A DNA stretch of 64,000 nt from contig NZ_JBQKGJ010000004.1 of NCBI RefSeq assembly GCF_052118845.1, positions 1-64,000 of the forward strand, written 5' to 3'. The position numbers and the translations under genes were made by a program. Positions within the stretch are counted from its first letter, which is position 1. Every line of letters starts with the position of its first letter. Positions 33,442-42,884 of this stretch are shown here, in pieces. Source of the stretch: Bilifractor sp002394235. Lineage in GTDB: Bacteria > Bacillota > Clostridia > Lachnospirales > Lachnospiraceae. The notes under the pieces are model-generated. The model was not told the DNA's origin. It was given only the letters and a program-made list of their open reading frames with translations, and did no database searches.

Positions 33442-34989
33442 TTATTTTCTGACAAGAAGAGACTTCCCGGTCATCTCCGCCGGCTTCTCCATACCCATCA
33501 GCTCAATCAGCGTCGGAACAATGTCACAGAGCGCTCCGCCTTCTCTGAGGGTGTAGGCGGGATCACAGTTCACAAGCAGGAACGGAACCGGATTTGTGGT
33601 ATGAGCAGTCCACGGCTCTCCTGTAGCGGGATCCACCATCAGCTCTGCATTTCCGTGGTCTGCGGTGATGAACATCTGTCCGTCGACCTCCTTCAGAGCC
33701 TCTACTGCTCTCCCGACGCACTCATCGACCGCTTCGATCGCCTTGATCGCAGCAGCCTCGACTCCGGTATGGCCGACCATATCCGGGTTCGCGAAATTGA
33801 TGATAATCACATCATACTTCTGAGAACGGATCGCCTCACAGAGCTTATCGCACACCTTCGGCGCGCTCATTTCCGGCTGAAGGTCGTAGGTAGCTACCTT
33901 CGGAGAAGGGATCAGGAAACGATCCTCTCCTTCATTCGGCTCCTCAACGCCTCCGTTAAAGAAGAAGGTGACATGCGCGTATTTCTCAGTTTCAGCGATT
34001 CTGGCCTGCTTCATCCCCTTCTTCGCGAGCCACTCCCCGAACGTATTTGTGAGTTTCTCGTTCTTAAAAGCAATGTACTTGTTCGGGATGGTCTCATCAT
34101 AATCCTTGAAGCACACAAAGGTAAGATTCTCGATTCTCTTTCTCTCAAACCCCTTGAAATCCGGGTCGCAGAAGGCTCTCGTAAGCTCTCTCGCGCGGTC
34201 GGGGCGGAAGTTGAAGAAGATCACACTGTCCCCTTCCTTTACCGTTGCAACAGGAGTCCCGTCTTCGTTCTTCATGACCGTTGGAATCACAAACTCATCC
34301 GTGATCTCCTTGTCATAGGAAGCCTGCATCGCGCGAAGCGGATCTGTTCCGCCATCGACGCCCTCTCCCTTTGTCAGAGCGTCATATGCCTTCTCCACGC
34401 GATCCCAGTTCGTATCACGGTCCATCGCATAGTAACGTCCGGAAATGACACCGATCCTTCCGACTCCGATCTCTCTCATCTTGTCCATCAATTGACGAAT
34501 ATATTCGATTCCTGAGGTCGGCGGCGTGTCACGTCCGTCCAGGAAACAATGCACATAAACCCGGTCAAAATTTTCCTTCTTGCACAGCTCAAGGAGCGCA
34601 TACAGATGTGTAATATGGCTGTGCACACCGCCATCGGAAAGAAGGCCCCAGAGATGAAGATCTCCGTTGTTCTTCTTTGCGTTGCTGATCGCAAGCAGAA
34701 GCTCCTCGTTCCGGAAGAAATCGCCGTCATTAATTGCCTTTGTGATCCGGGTCAGATCCTGATACACAATACGGCCGGCACCCATATTCATATGTCCAAC
34801 CTCGGAATTTCCCATCTGTCCGTCCGGAAGCCCTACATAATGGCCGCTTGCCTGTCCCTGAACATACGGGCACTGGCTCTTCAGCTGATCCATCACCGGT
34901 GTTCTCGCCTCACAGATCGCATTGTGCTCGCAAACCGGATTCTCACCGTAGCCATCGAGGATCATCAGAACAGTAGGTTTCTTTGCCAT
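33442..34989 (-). CDS. gpmI: 2,3-bisphosphoglycerate-independent phosphoglycerate mutase
   Basis: 515 residues, normal length. It has MILDGYG at the N-terminus, catalytic Ser in QMGNSEVGHMNMGAGR (~57-72), DGRDTPP, HCFLDGR and the metal-site segments NFANPDMVGHTG and TADHGNAE. It interconverts 3- and 2-phosphoglycerate in glycolysis with Mn2+. AAGGAG lies 9 nt ahead. It is not beside eno, tpi or pgk here, so it is an isolated copy. Confidence 0.97.
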   Translation of the reverse strand: MAKKPTVLMILDGYGENPVCEHNAICEARTPVMDQLKSQCPYVQGQASGHYVGLPDGQMGNSEVGHMNMGAGRIVYQDLTRITKAINDGDFFRNEELLLAISNAKKNNGDLHLWGLLSDGGVHSHITHLYALLELCKKENFDRVYVHCFLDGRDTPPTSGIEYIRQLMDKMREIGVGRIGVISGRYYAMDRDTNWDRVEKAYDALTKGEGVDGGTDPLRAMQASYDKEITDEFVIPTVMKNEDGTPVATVKEGDSVIFFNFRPDRARELTRAFCDPDFKGFERKRIENLTFVCFKDYDETIPNKYIAFKNEKLTNTFGEWLAKKGMKQARIAETEKYAHVTFFFNGGVEEPNEGEDRFLIPSPKVATYDLQPEMSAPKVCDKLCEAIRSQKYDVIIINFANPDMVGHTGVEAAAIKAIEAVDECVGRAVEALKEVDGQMFITADHGNAELMVDPATGEPWTAHTTNPVPFLLVNCDPAYTLREGGALCDIVPTLIELMGMEKPAEMTGKSLLVRK

Positions 34990-35456
34990 AATTCATTTCT
35001 CCTTATATCTTATCTATCTGTTATCTATCTGTCAGCGCTTTGCCGACTGGTTCATTCTGCCAGTCCCATCCAGGCTGTCTCACCGTCAAACAGTCTGTCA
35101 TTACGTCAATGCTTATCATACTAATACTGTCCGAAAAAAACAAGCAGATATTTGCCGGACAAAAGCCAATATGTTATACTTCATGACAGACTCATGATTC
35201 TGCCTGTCGGGCGCATCATCTGGCCCGGCAGACGCGCACACCTGTGATGCCAGCGTCCCGCTGAATCCCGGAATGAGATGAAAGCGGTCCAGCAGCATCT
35301 TCCTATGATATCCACCGGATATCAGTGAGGCATCCGAGTCCAAAAAAGTTCTTGCTTAATGCTTTAAAATCCCGAGACCTTAAAATCCCGGGCCTTTATA
35401 CCCCGAAGCTGCAGCCTTTAAAATTTTAATTCCGAAGAAAGTCAGGAGTTTTACCT
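34990..35456. other. Intergenic gap between gpmI and the DUF4364 gene
   Basis: 467 nt without a supported gene. It holds a plus-strand promoter (TTGCCG 35152-35157, 17-nt spacer, TATACT 35175-35180) that leaves a 270-nt leader before DUF4364. The leader contains CTGCC/GGCAG (35196-35231) and CCGGATATC-type stems, plus a 16-nt direct repeat (TAAAATCCCG, 35363-35390). I match it to no riboswitch class. A tandem TTATCTATCTG pair (35009-35030) lies ahead of gpmI. Confidence 0.5.
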
Positions 35457-35972
35457 ATGCTGGAATCCGGTACATCACTGTATAAGCTTATCATACTGTT
35501 CATGCTCGGAAAGGTCACCTTTCCGCTCACCAACGCCCAGATCTCCGATCTGATCCTGAGCCGCAAATATACCTCCTATTTTCATCTTCAGGAGGTCCTG
35601 TCCGAAATGATTGATACCGGTCTCCTCGAAATCGAGACCACCAATCACACGACCTATTACCGCATGACCGATCAGGGGAAACAGACACTGGAATACTTCA
35701 GAAATGAAATCCCGCCGGAAATTCGCCGGGAAATCGCCAATTATCTGGTTCTGCACTCCTATGAGATGCGCAACGAATCATCGACTCTTGCCGATTATTT
35801 CCGCAATTCCAACCAGGACTATACCGTGAACTGTATGGTCAAGGAAGGAAAACAGACGCTCATCGAGCTGAAGTTCACGGTTCCCACCGAGGAGGCCGCA
35901 CGGACGCTTTCGGAAAACTGGAAGAAGAAGAGCCAGGAAACCTACGCGGCGATCATGAAGATTCTTATGTGA
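35457..35972 (+). CDS. DUF4364 family protein (winged-helix-like)
   Basis: 171 residues. The N-terminal ~85 look like a PadR/winged-helix fold (PLTNAQISDLILSRKYTSYFHLQEVLSEMIDTGLL), with a C-terminal alpha/beta part. DUF4364 is common in Clostridia and has no assigned role, but DNA binding is a reasonable guess. GGAG lies 9 nt before the ATG. Its last codons (MKILM, stop) are repeated in tandem beyond the gene. It converges with rarA. Confidence 0.85.
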   Translation: MLESGTSLYKLIILFMLGKVTFPLTNAQISDLILSRKYTSYFHLQEVLSEMIDTGLLEIETTNHTTYYRMTDQGKQTLEYFRNEIPPEIRREIANYLVLHSYEMRNESSTLADYFRNSNQDYTVNCMVKEGKQTLIELKFTVPTEEAARTLSENWKKKSQETYAAIMKILM

Positions 35973-36079
35973 CTCCGATGTCCAGCATGAGGATACGCAT
36001 GTGACACCGGCGGTCATCATAAAGATTCTCATGTGACACCGGTGATCATCATGAAGATTCTCATGTGACGCCGATATGG
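35955..36079. repeat. 32-bp tandem repeat, 4 units, spanning a stop codon
   Basis: Units start at 35955, 35987, 36019 and 36051. The first contains the DUF4364 ending ATGAAGATTCTTATGTGA, and the other three repeat it downstream, stop codon included, ending 22 nt before the rarA stop. The 32-bp period is not a multiple of three. Confidence 0.95.
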
Positions 36080-36100
36080 AGGGAAATCCGGAGATCCCGG

Positions 36101-37432
36101 TTACTTCAGATTTTTCTCCCGTCCGATTTTTTCAAAATACTCTCTGATCTTCTCTTCATAACCGTTTCCGGTCGGATGATAGAATACCGCATCCTTTATC
36201 TCGTCCGGCAGGTATTGCTGTTCTACATAGTGGTTCGGATAGTCGTGCGCATATTTGTAACCGATGCCATGGCCGAGCTGCTCATGGCTTTTATAATGTG
36301 CGTCCTGCAGATGAACGGGCACCGTCGTCTGCTTCTTCCGCACTGATTCCATCGCCTCGAAAACCGCCTCTGTGCAGGCATTGCTTTTCGGCGCTCCGGC
36401 CACATAAATCGCAGCCTGGGCGAGGATGAGCTGGGATTCCGGCATCCCCACACGTTCCACCTCCTGCGCCGCAGACGCAGCCACTACCATGGCCATGGGA
36501 TCCGCATTGCCGACATCCTCCGATGCGCAGATCATGATTCTTCTCGCGATGAATTTTACATCCTCCCCCGCGTAGAGCATTTTTGCAAGATAGTAAACGG
36601 CAGCGTCCGGATCCGATCCCCTCATGCTTTTAATAAAGGCAGATATCGTGTCGTAATGCTGGTCTCCCGCCTTGTCATAGCGAACCACTCTCTTCTGAAT
36701 GCACTGCGAGGCAGTCTCCAGATCGATGTGGATTTTCCCGTCCTCCGGCGACGGCTCAGTCGTCAGAATTCCCAGTTCTATCGCATTCAGCGCCTCTCTG
36801 GCGTCACCGCCCGCAATGTCCGCGAGGAACTCACAGGCGTCCGGCTCCAGAACGGCATGATAACTGCCCATTCCTTTGACCGGATCGGTCACCGCTCTGT
36901 TCAGAAGCTCGCGGATGTTCTCCGTCGACAGCGGCTTCAGCTCAAAGACCACAGACCTTGAGATCAGGGCAGAATTCACCTCAAAATAGGGATTCTCCGT
37001 CGTGGCGCCGATCAGAATAACCGTGCCGTCCTCTACATACGGAAGAAGGTAGTCCTGCTGCCCCTTGTTGAACCGGTGAATCTCATCGATGAACAGAATC
37101 GTCTTTCTGCCGTACATTCCCCGGCGATCCTGTGCCGCCCGTATCGCGTCTTCCATATCTTTCTTCCCGGACGCGGTCGCATTCAGCTGCACAAACTCCG
37201 CGCTCGTCGTATTCGCAATGACATGGGCAAGCGTTGTTTTTCCCGTTCCGGGCGGTCCGTATAAAATCAGCGAGCTCAGCTTGTCCGCCATGATGGCGCG
37301 GTAGAGAAGCTTTCCCTTCCCGATGATATGTTCCTGACCCACCACCTCGTCCAGCCGTTCCGGCCTCATCCGGGATGCCAGAGGCGCTTCCTTCTCCATG
37401 TTTTTTTCCTTCATGTAATCGAACAGATCCAT
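36101..37432 (-). CDS. rarA: Replication-associated recombination protein A
   Basis: 443 residues. AAA+ ATPase with Walker A GPPGTGKT (59-66), Walker B LFIDEIHRF, sensor 1 ATTENPYFE, and the MgsA/WRNIP1 C-terminal tetramerisation part (PKSNACTEAV, YPNHYVEQQYLP). It acts at stalled replication forks and single-strand gaps. The start is 2 nt past the stop of the upstream DUF2298 gene, so the two are co-transcribed. Confidence 0.95.
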   Translation of the reverse strand: MDLFDYMKEKNMEKEAPLASRMRPERLDEVVGQEHIIGKGKLLYRAIMADKLSSLILYGPPGTGKTTLAHVIANTTSAEFVQLNATASGKKDMEDAIRAAQDRRGMYGRKTILFIDEIHRFNKGQQDYLLPYVEDGTVILIGATTENPYFEVNSALISRSVVFELKPLSTENIRELLNRAVTDPVKGMGSYHAVLEPDACEFLADIAGGDAREALNAIELGILTTEPSPEDGKIHIDLETASQCIQKRVVRYDKAGDQHYDTISAFIKSMRGSDPDAAVYYLAKMLYAGEDVKFIARRIMICASEDVGNADPMAMVVAASAAQEVERVGMPESQLILAQAAIYVAGAPKSNACTEAVFEAMESVRKKQTTVPVHLQDAHYKSHEQLGHGIGYKYAHDYPNHYVEQQYLPDEIKDAVFYHPTGNGYEEKIREYFEKIGREKNLK

Positions 37433-37434
37433 TC

Positions 37435-39714
37435 TTATCCCTCAGCTGTTTTCACGATAAATGTACCATTGCTGCTGTATACGACCTCGCCAAGCTCTGC
37501 GATGCCCTCCGTATTCACGGTTCCGTACTTCGCGTATTCCTCGCTTCCCACGAAAATATAAGAGACTCCATACTTTTCAATCAGGCTTCGGACCTCTTCT
37601 GCGTCATCTGAGGTATAAATCGTCTTGATATCCGCGGACCTCTGATTCAGGTCCTCCGGATCGCTCCGCCACAGCCATTCATGGACATACCAGCCGAGCA
37701 CGGTCGGAAGTCCGGTCATCGCCGATACCCGGCACGCGGTGCTGTAGCTGTCTCCGTCCGCTTCCAGGACGACCGGCTGCCCCGGAACGTTCTCATTCAG
37801 CCACCGGATTGCTCCCGCGTCAGCCGGATAGGCGCTCTCCAGAAATGATGTGGCATCCAGACCCTGATAATTATCATAATGGAAAATATTTCCGGTAAAC
37901 TGACGCACCGATACAGGGAAGTACCCGAGCGTCAGTCCGAAAAACGCCGCAGCAGCAATTCCTGCAATCCGGCGCAGCCTCTGTCTGGAAGCCAGAAAAC
38001 AGATGACGGCATACGCCATCATCATCCCGTAGAGTATAAACGCCTGATAGGTCATCTTGAACATCGTATTGGACCTCGGATATCCGCTGGACTCGTAGAT
38101 GTCCCTGACATACACGATTTCCGGCACGAGCACAAGACCGAAGGCACACAGTCCGAGAATCAGCGCGAAATGATCCGGCAGCGGCGTTGTTCGAAAATAC
38201 CCGGTTTTTTCACCGGTGTCCTCCGCGGCCCCTTCTCTTCCGTTCCTGCCTCCACTGATCGCACCCGGCATTTTTTTCCTGTAATTCCCGACTACAGTGA
38301 CAATCAGCAGCAGAAAGACTACAAAGGGGAATCCCCACAGAATCAGCAGCTGATACAGCGGCGTATGGGTCCGGCAGAACGCCACGCCGGAAACCGGCGA
38401 CTGGAACTGAAGACGGAAGGGAAGCGAGGTCACCGTTGATAACACTGCCAGCACTGCGGTGTGATACACGACCGATACAGTCCTTTTCTTCCGGCTCCGG
38501 CAGCTGCTGTTCAGAGCGCGGAAGATTATGCAGAAAAAGGCAACGGTAAAATATATGACATAATCCCAGAAATTCGTCCACTGGAACATGCCGATCAGGG
38601 CTGATGCCGACAGAAATCTCGCGTCCGGGAGATATCTTCTCTCCCGTCCAGTACAGTTCTCCCGTCCGGCCCGTCCGGTGCAGTCCTCCCGTCCGATGCA
38701 GATCCAGGCATAGAGGAGCGCCACCACCGTCAGCACAAAAATGATGTTGCACATGTGCGCGTGAACGTCTCCGAGAACGAATGAGTAGGAGGGAAACTCG
38801 TGAATGGTCCGGTCAGCGGTATTCACCGGATTGTATCCGATGTAGCGCGTTGAGTCGGCAAACCAGTAATAATCCCTGCCATCCGGCATCGGGAGTCCGA
38901 GCGGCTTCCCGAAAATTCCGTATATCACATAGTGGCCGTTTCCGGCAAGTGAAACCGCCGCGCCGCCGATCAGACCTCCTGCCGCAGCCCACGCTCCGGC
39001 ATGCGGACGATCCTCCATGCGGTCAAACACCATCTGGCGCACGATGGAGAACGGAAGCACAAATCCAAGGGCGGCGATCATCGCGCGGTAAACATTGTAG
39101 GCATAAGAAACGCCGACGCCGCACATTTTTCCCAGATAGACACCGAAATACTGCCCGCCGTAATAATAGTTGATGGCATCTGTTCCATACCAGATGTCTT
39201 TCGCGGGGAGGGATGTACTTCGATACATTGCGGCCATAAAGCCGTAATCCATGAACTTCTCCGTTCCGCTTGCCTGCGGCCGGAAGCCGATGAGATAAGC
39301 CCAGAACACGAAGAGTCCGAAGAACAGCACCTCCTCCGCAATGATCAGATTAATGTCCATCTTTTTCTTCACAGGCTTCAGCATGAACAGTACCCAGCAC
39401 ACGCCGATAAAGATCAGCGTGACAACCAGCGCCCTGCGGCCGGTAAACCGGAGAATATCCGCAAGCCCGAGAACCCAGACCGCATATCCGCCTGCCGCGA
39501 GCCCGATCACCCTGGAGAACAGCCATCCACCGTCACGAAATGCCGCGAACAGAATTCTGGTCAGCGGAAAAAATCCGGCCCCGATGATCAGAAGCAGCAG
39601 ATACCACCTGAAAAACGGAAAAAAGCTGCTGCCAAGAAGCGCGCCCGCCGCCGCAAGCATAAGGAAAAAGACGGCAAAGAAGCCGATCGACGAGTTTTTC
39701 ATCTTCGTAAACAA
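37435..39714 (-). CDS. DUF2298 polytopic membrane protein
   Basis: 759 residues with about 16 membrane helices. It has YYYGGQYFGVYLGK and the conserved FVLGDVHAHMCN of the DUF2298/YYY family, related in topology to glycosyltransferase C-fold mannosyltransferases. Function unproven. Between helices near 320-345 is a short Cys-Thr-Gly-Arg repeat (38640-38705) that looks like an in-frame expansion. It starts at TTG (39714), with GGAGG 8 nt upstream. MKNSS four codons later is less well spaced. Followed directly by rarA. Confidence 0.82.
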   Translation of the reverse strand: MFTKMKNSSIGFFAVFFLMLAAAGALLGSSFFPFFRWYLLLLIIGAGFFPLTRILFAAFRDGGWLFSRVIGLAAGGYAVWVLGLADILRFTGRRALVVTLIFIGVCWVLFMLKPVKKKMDINLIIAEEVLFFGLFVFWAYLIGFRPQASGTEKFMDYGFMAAMYRSTSLPAKDIWYGTDAINYYYGGQYFGVYLGKMCGVGVSYAYNVYRAMIAALGFVLPFSIVRQMVFDRMEDRPHAGAWAAAGGLIGGAAVSLAGNGHYVIYGIFGKPLGLPMPDGRDYYWFADSTRYIGYNPVNTADRTIHEFPSYSFVLGDVHAHMCNIIFVLTVVALLYAWICIGREDCTGRAGRENCTGRERRYLPDARFLSASALIGMFQWTNFWDYVIYFTVAFFCIIFRALNSSCRSRKKRTVSVVYHTAVLAVLSTVTSLPFRLQFQSPVSGVAFCRTHTPLYQLLILWGFPFVVFLLLIVTVVGNYRKKMPGAISGGRNGREGAAEDTGEKTGYFRTTPLPDHFALILGLCAFGLVLVPEIVYVRDIYESSGYPRSNTMFKMTYQAFILYGMMMAYAVICFLASRQRLRRIAGIAAAAFFGLTLGYFPVSVRQFTGNIFHYDNYQGLDATSFLESAYPADAGAIRWLNENVPGQPVVLEADGDSYSTACRVSAMTGLPTVLGWYVHEWLWRSDPEDLNQRSADIKTIYTSDDAEEVRSLIEKYGVSYIFVGSEEYAKYGTVNTEGIAELGEVVYSSNGTFIVKTAEG

Positions 39715-39767
39715 TCTGTGGTCCTCCGGAAAATATTTTTCAGAATATGATCACTCTGGAATTGTTC

Positions 39768-39865
39768 AAACGAGATAAAACACGCTGCGCGAGTTTTATC
39801 TCGCTATCGCGACGCTCGCCGCACACGAATACTTCGCATTCGGCTGCGGCTCACTGTTCGCGTAA
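39768..39865 (+). repeat. R1 two-hairpin repeat, copy d
   Basis: Complete, identical to the commonest form. It abuts the U-tract of the terminator of the nucleotidyltransferase gene. Confidence 0.92.
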
Positions 39866-39910
39866 AAAAACAAGAGCTGCCCGACGTGCGTCAGCACTTC
39901 GGACAGTTCT
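39864..39910 (-). terminator. Terminator of the nucleotidyltransferase gene
   Basis: 17-bp near-perfect arms (AGAGCTGCCCGACGTGC and GCACTTCGGACAGTTCT) around a four-base loop, then TGTTTTTTT on the minus strand. The T-run touches R1 copy d. Confidence 0.9.
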
Positions 39911-39935
39911 ATTGTATCGCGAACGGATAGCTGTT

Positions 39936-40883
39936 TCAACAATGCGCGCCGCCGTCCAGAAGCTCCGGCGGGTATATTCCATCCTCCGTCATCTTCTTCA
40001 GCGCGGCGGTCACCACCGGCTTATCCTCCTTATAGGTCACGCCGTACCACTTGTCCGGCGTCGTCATTACCTTCACCGCCGCCTTGTCTTCGGCCAGAAG
40101 ATCCGCGACAACCGAGGGAAGGAAATACTCTCCCTTCAGCGGATTCTCCTTCAATGTCCGGTCAAGGAACGCCGGGAAACGCGCGAGGAGCTCATTCATG
40201 ATGCTGTAGTTGAAGCCCCACATATTCATGGAGACCACCGTGTCATCCGCAAGGGGTGTCCAGGTCTTCCCGTCATCCTCGGTGTATTCGATCCCGGACG
40301 AATGCTTCTCGATTCGTGTGCGCTCGTGAATCCCCACGAGCTCCTCCCGGTCATTCACCTCACAGATTCCGCGGGAGACATATCCGTTTTCTGTCACAGT
40401 ATTCTTCAGCTGATATCCGACCATCGCGTAGCGGTACTTCGTATCATCGCCGTTGTTCGCCAGGTAATCATACATCTTACGAAACGCGTCTCTCCCGTAA
40501 TAGTCATCCGCGTTGATCACCGCGAACGGAGATCCGTGAACCGCAAAAAAACATGACAGAACGGCGTGTCCCGTCCCCCAGGGTTTCACACGCCCCTCCG
40601 GCACATGATAGCCCGCCGGCAGATCGTTCAGTCTCTGGAAGGCATAGCTGACCTTCACCCTGCTGCTGATCCGGTCTCCGATTCTCTCCTGGAAGATCTG
40701 CTTATTTTCCTCCTTGATGACGAAAATAATTTCCCGGAAACCAGCCTGTACCGCATCATAAATTGAATAATCAATGATCAGATGTCCCCTCTCATCCATA
40801 GGGTCCATCTGCTTCAAGCCGCCGTACCGGCTGCCCATACCCGCTGCCATAATGACCAGGACCGGGTGGTTGTTATTCTCCAT
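39936..40883 (-). CDS. Sugar-phosphate nucleotidyltransferase
   Basis: About 315 residues from MENNNH (40883), with AGGTGG just upstream. A GTG three codons earlier is also possible. GT-A nucleotidyltransferase with MAAGMGSRYGGLKQ at the N-terminus and metal site INADDYYG near 125. The sugar specificity is unclear: it resembles the NTP_transferase family of UDP/CDP-sugar synthases but lacks features I would use to call GalU. It has its own terminator. Confidence 0.85.
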   Translation of the reverse strand: MENNNHPVLVIMAAGMGSRYGGLKQMDPMDERGHLIIDYSIYDAVQAGFREIIFVIKEENKQIFQERIGDRISSRVKVSYAFQRLNDLPAGYHVPEGRVKPWGTGHAVLSCFFAVHGSPFAVINADDYYGRDAFRKMYDYLANNGDDTKYRYAMVGYQLKNTVTENGYVSRGICEVNDREELVGIHERTRIEKHSSGIEYTEDDGKTWTPLADDTVVSMNMWGFNYSIMNELLARFPAFLDRTLKENPLKGEYFLPSVVADLLAEDKAAVKVMTTPDKWYGVTYKEDKPVVTAALKKMTEDGIYPPELLDGGAHC

Positions 40884-40995
40884 CTCCTCCACCTCTTTCT
40901 ATCATTCTTCTATCATCTTCTGCGAAGAATCTTTTTAACTCACAACGCCTTTTTCTCATTAACTCTTTCTGCAAAATCTATCAATCAGAACTGTC

Positions 40996-41093
40996 AACGA
41001 GATAAAACACGCTGTGCGAGTTTTATCTCGCTATCGTGACGCTCGCCGCACACGAATACTTCGCATTCGGCTGCGGCTCACTGTTCGCGTAAA
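40996..41093 (+). repeat. R1 two-hairpin repeat, copy e
   Basis: Complete. The hairpin 1 triloop is TGT, and CGTGACG replaces CGCGACG. It lies 29 nt past the ABC-F stop, with no strong terminator beside it. Confidence 0.9.
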
Positions 41094-41122
41094 TCAGAGC
41101 TGTGCAATTCACGCCATGAGAA

Positions 41123-42754
41123 TCAGTTATCTTCCTCTGTCAGCGTATATACCGAGCGCTTTCTCGCGTCCGCATCCGCTGCCAGATACTCATCATACGT
41201 TGTCACCTTATCGATCAGCGTCCCGTCATGCCGGAATTCCATGATGCGGTTTGCCGTCGTCTGCACAAACTGATGGTCGTGACAGGTAAACAGCAGCACA
41301 CCCGGGAACTTGATCAGACCGTTATTCAGCGCCTGAATCGACTCCATATCCAGATGGTTGGTCGGCTGATCCAGAACGAGCACATTCGCGCCCGAAATCA
41401 TCATCTTCGACAGAAGGCATCTGACCTTCTCGCCTCCGGACAGAACCCTTACCTTCTTGACACCGTCATCTCCGGCGAAGAGCATTCTTCCGAGGAATCC
41501 GCGCACATAGGTTGCGTCCTTGATCTCCGAATACTGGGTCAGCCACTCCGCGATCGTCAGATCGGAGTCGAATTCCTCCGTATAGTCCTTCGGGAAAAAT
41601 GCCTGTGACGTGGTTACGCCCCACTTATAATATCCCTCGTCCGCCTCATCTTCACCGGCAATGATCTTGAACAGCTCCGTCGCGGCCTGCTCGTTGGAGC
41701 CGACAAAAGCGACCTTATCTTCTCTTCTGAGCGTGAACGAGACATCGTCCAGTACCTTCACACCGTCGATGGTCTTGCTGATGTTGTGAACCTCCAGAAC
41801 CTCATTCCCGATCTCTCGGTTCGGACGGAAATCAATATAGGGATATTTCCGGCTGGATGGCTTGATGTCGTCCAGCTGAATCTTCTCCAGCGCCTTCTTA
41901 CGGGAAGTCGCCTGCTTCGATTTCGAGGCATTCGCCGCAAATCGGGAAATAAATTCCTGCAGCTCCTTGATCTTCTCTTCCTTTTTCTTGTTCGCTTCCT
42001 TCTTCTGCTGCAGCAGGAGGTTGCTGGACTCGAACCAGAAATCGTAGTTTCCGGCATAGAGCTGAATCTTGCCGTAATCGATATCCGCGATGTTTGTGCA
42101 GACCTTATTCAGGAAATACCGGTCATGAGACACAACGATGACGGTATTCTCGAAATTGATCAGGAACTCCTCCAGCCAGTCGATAGCGTCCAGATCCAGA
42201 TGGTTCGTCGGCTCATCGAGAAGCAGAATATCCGGGTTCCCGAAAAGGGCGCGCGCCAGAAGCACCTTTACCTTCTGCGGGCCGTCCAGCGTTCCCATCT
42301 GCGCGTAATGGAGATCCGTCTCGATTCCGAGTCCGTTCAGCAGCTGCTCTGCGTCTGTCTCCGCGTCCCATCCGTTCATCTCGGCAAACTCCGCCTCAAG
42401 CTCACTGGCCTTGATGCCGTCTTCATCCGTGAAATCCGGCTTCGCGTATAGCGCGTCCTTCTCCTTCATGATCTCATAAAGTCTTCCGTTTCCCTGGATG
42501 ACCGTATCGAGAACCGGCTGATCGTCATACTTAAAGTGATCCTGCTCCAGGAAAGAAAGCCTCTGTCCCGGCGTAATCGTGACGTCCCCGTTCGTCGGCT
42601 CCAGCTGACCGGAGAGAATCTTCAGAAATGTCGATTTTCCGGCACCGTTAGCGCCGATTACCCCATAACAGTTGCCTTCCGTAAACTTGATGTTTACGTT
42701 CTCGAAAAGAGCCTTCTTCCCCACTCTCAGTGTTACGTTGTTCGCAGCTATCAT
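41123..42754 (-). CDS. ABC-F ATPase with one degenerate ATP site
   Basis: 543 residues, two ATPase domains joined by a charged linker (~250-300), of the YbiT/EttA-like ABC-F group that acts on ribosomes. Domain 1 has Walker A GANGAGKS (34-41), Walker B LLLDEPTNHLD and signature LDGPQ (156-160). Domain 2 has GSNEQAAT (352-359, no Walker Lys), signature LSGGE (438-442) and LVLDQPTNHLD (Gln463 for catalytic Glu). Site 1 (A1, B1 and signature 2) is intact, and site 2 has all three defects. There is no membrane domain. Resistance versus translation-factor role cannot be decided. Confidence 0.92.
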   Translation of the reverse strand: MIAANNVTLRVGKKALFENVNIKFTEGNCYGVIGANGAGKSTFLKILSGQLEPTNGDVTITPGQRLSFLEQDHFKYDDQPVLDTVIQGNGRLYEIMKEKDALYAKPDFTDEDGIKASELEAEFAEMNGWDAETDAEQLLNGLGIETDLHYAQMGTLDGPQKVKVLLARALFGNPDILLLDEPTNHLDLDAIDWLEEFLINFENTVIVVSHDRYFLNKVCTNIADIDYGKIQLYAGNYDFWFESSNLLLQQKKEANKKKEEKIKELQEFISRFAANASKSKQATSRKKALEKIQLDDIKPSSRKYPYIDFRPNREIGNEVLEVHNISKTIDGVKVLDDVSFTLRREDKVAFVGSNEQAATELFKIIAGEDEADEGYYKWGVTTSQAFFPKDYTEEFDSDLTIAEWLTQYSEIKDATYVRGFLGRMLFAGDDGVKKVRVLSGGEKVRCLLSKMMISGANVLVLDQPTNHLDMESIQALNNGLIKFPGVLLFTCHDHQFVQTTANRIMEFRHDGTLIDKVTTYDEYLAADADARKRSVYTLTEEDN

Positions 42755-42836
42755 ATCAAATTCCTTTCTATTGGACTGTTATACCCAGCGTCAGTCGCTA
42801 CACATCATAACGTATTCCGTTCCTTTTCACAAGTCA

Positions 42837-42884
42837 ATCCTGTCTTACGAATCGCTGGCTATCCTGTCTTATGAATCGCTGGTC
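42837..42884. repeat. 24-bp tandem repeat, 2 units, spanning a stop codon
   Basis: Units 42837-42860 and 42861-42884 differ at three or four bases. Unit 2 contains the last codons and TAA of the LTA-synthase-like gene (AGCGATTCATAA on the minus strand), and unit 1 repeats them beyond the stop. Confidence 0.9.
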
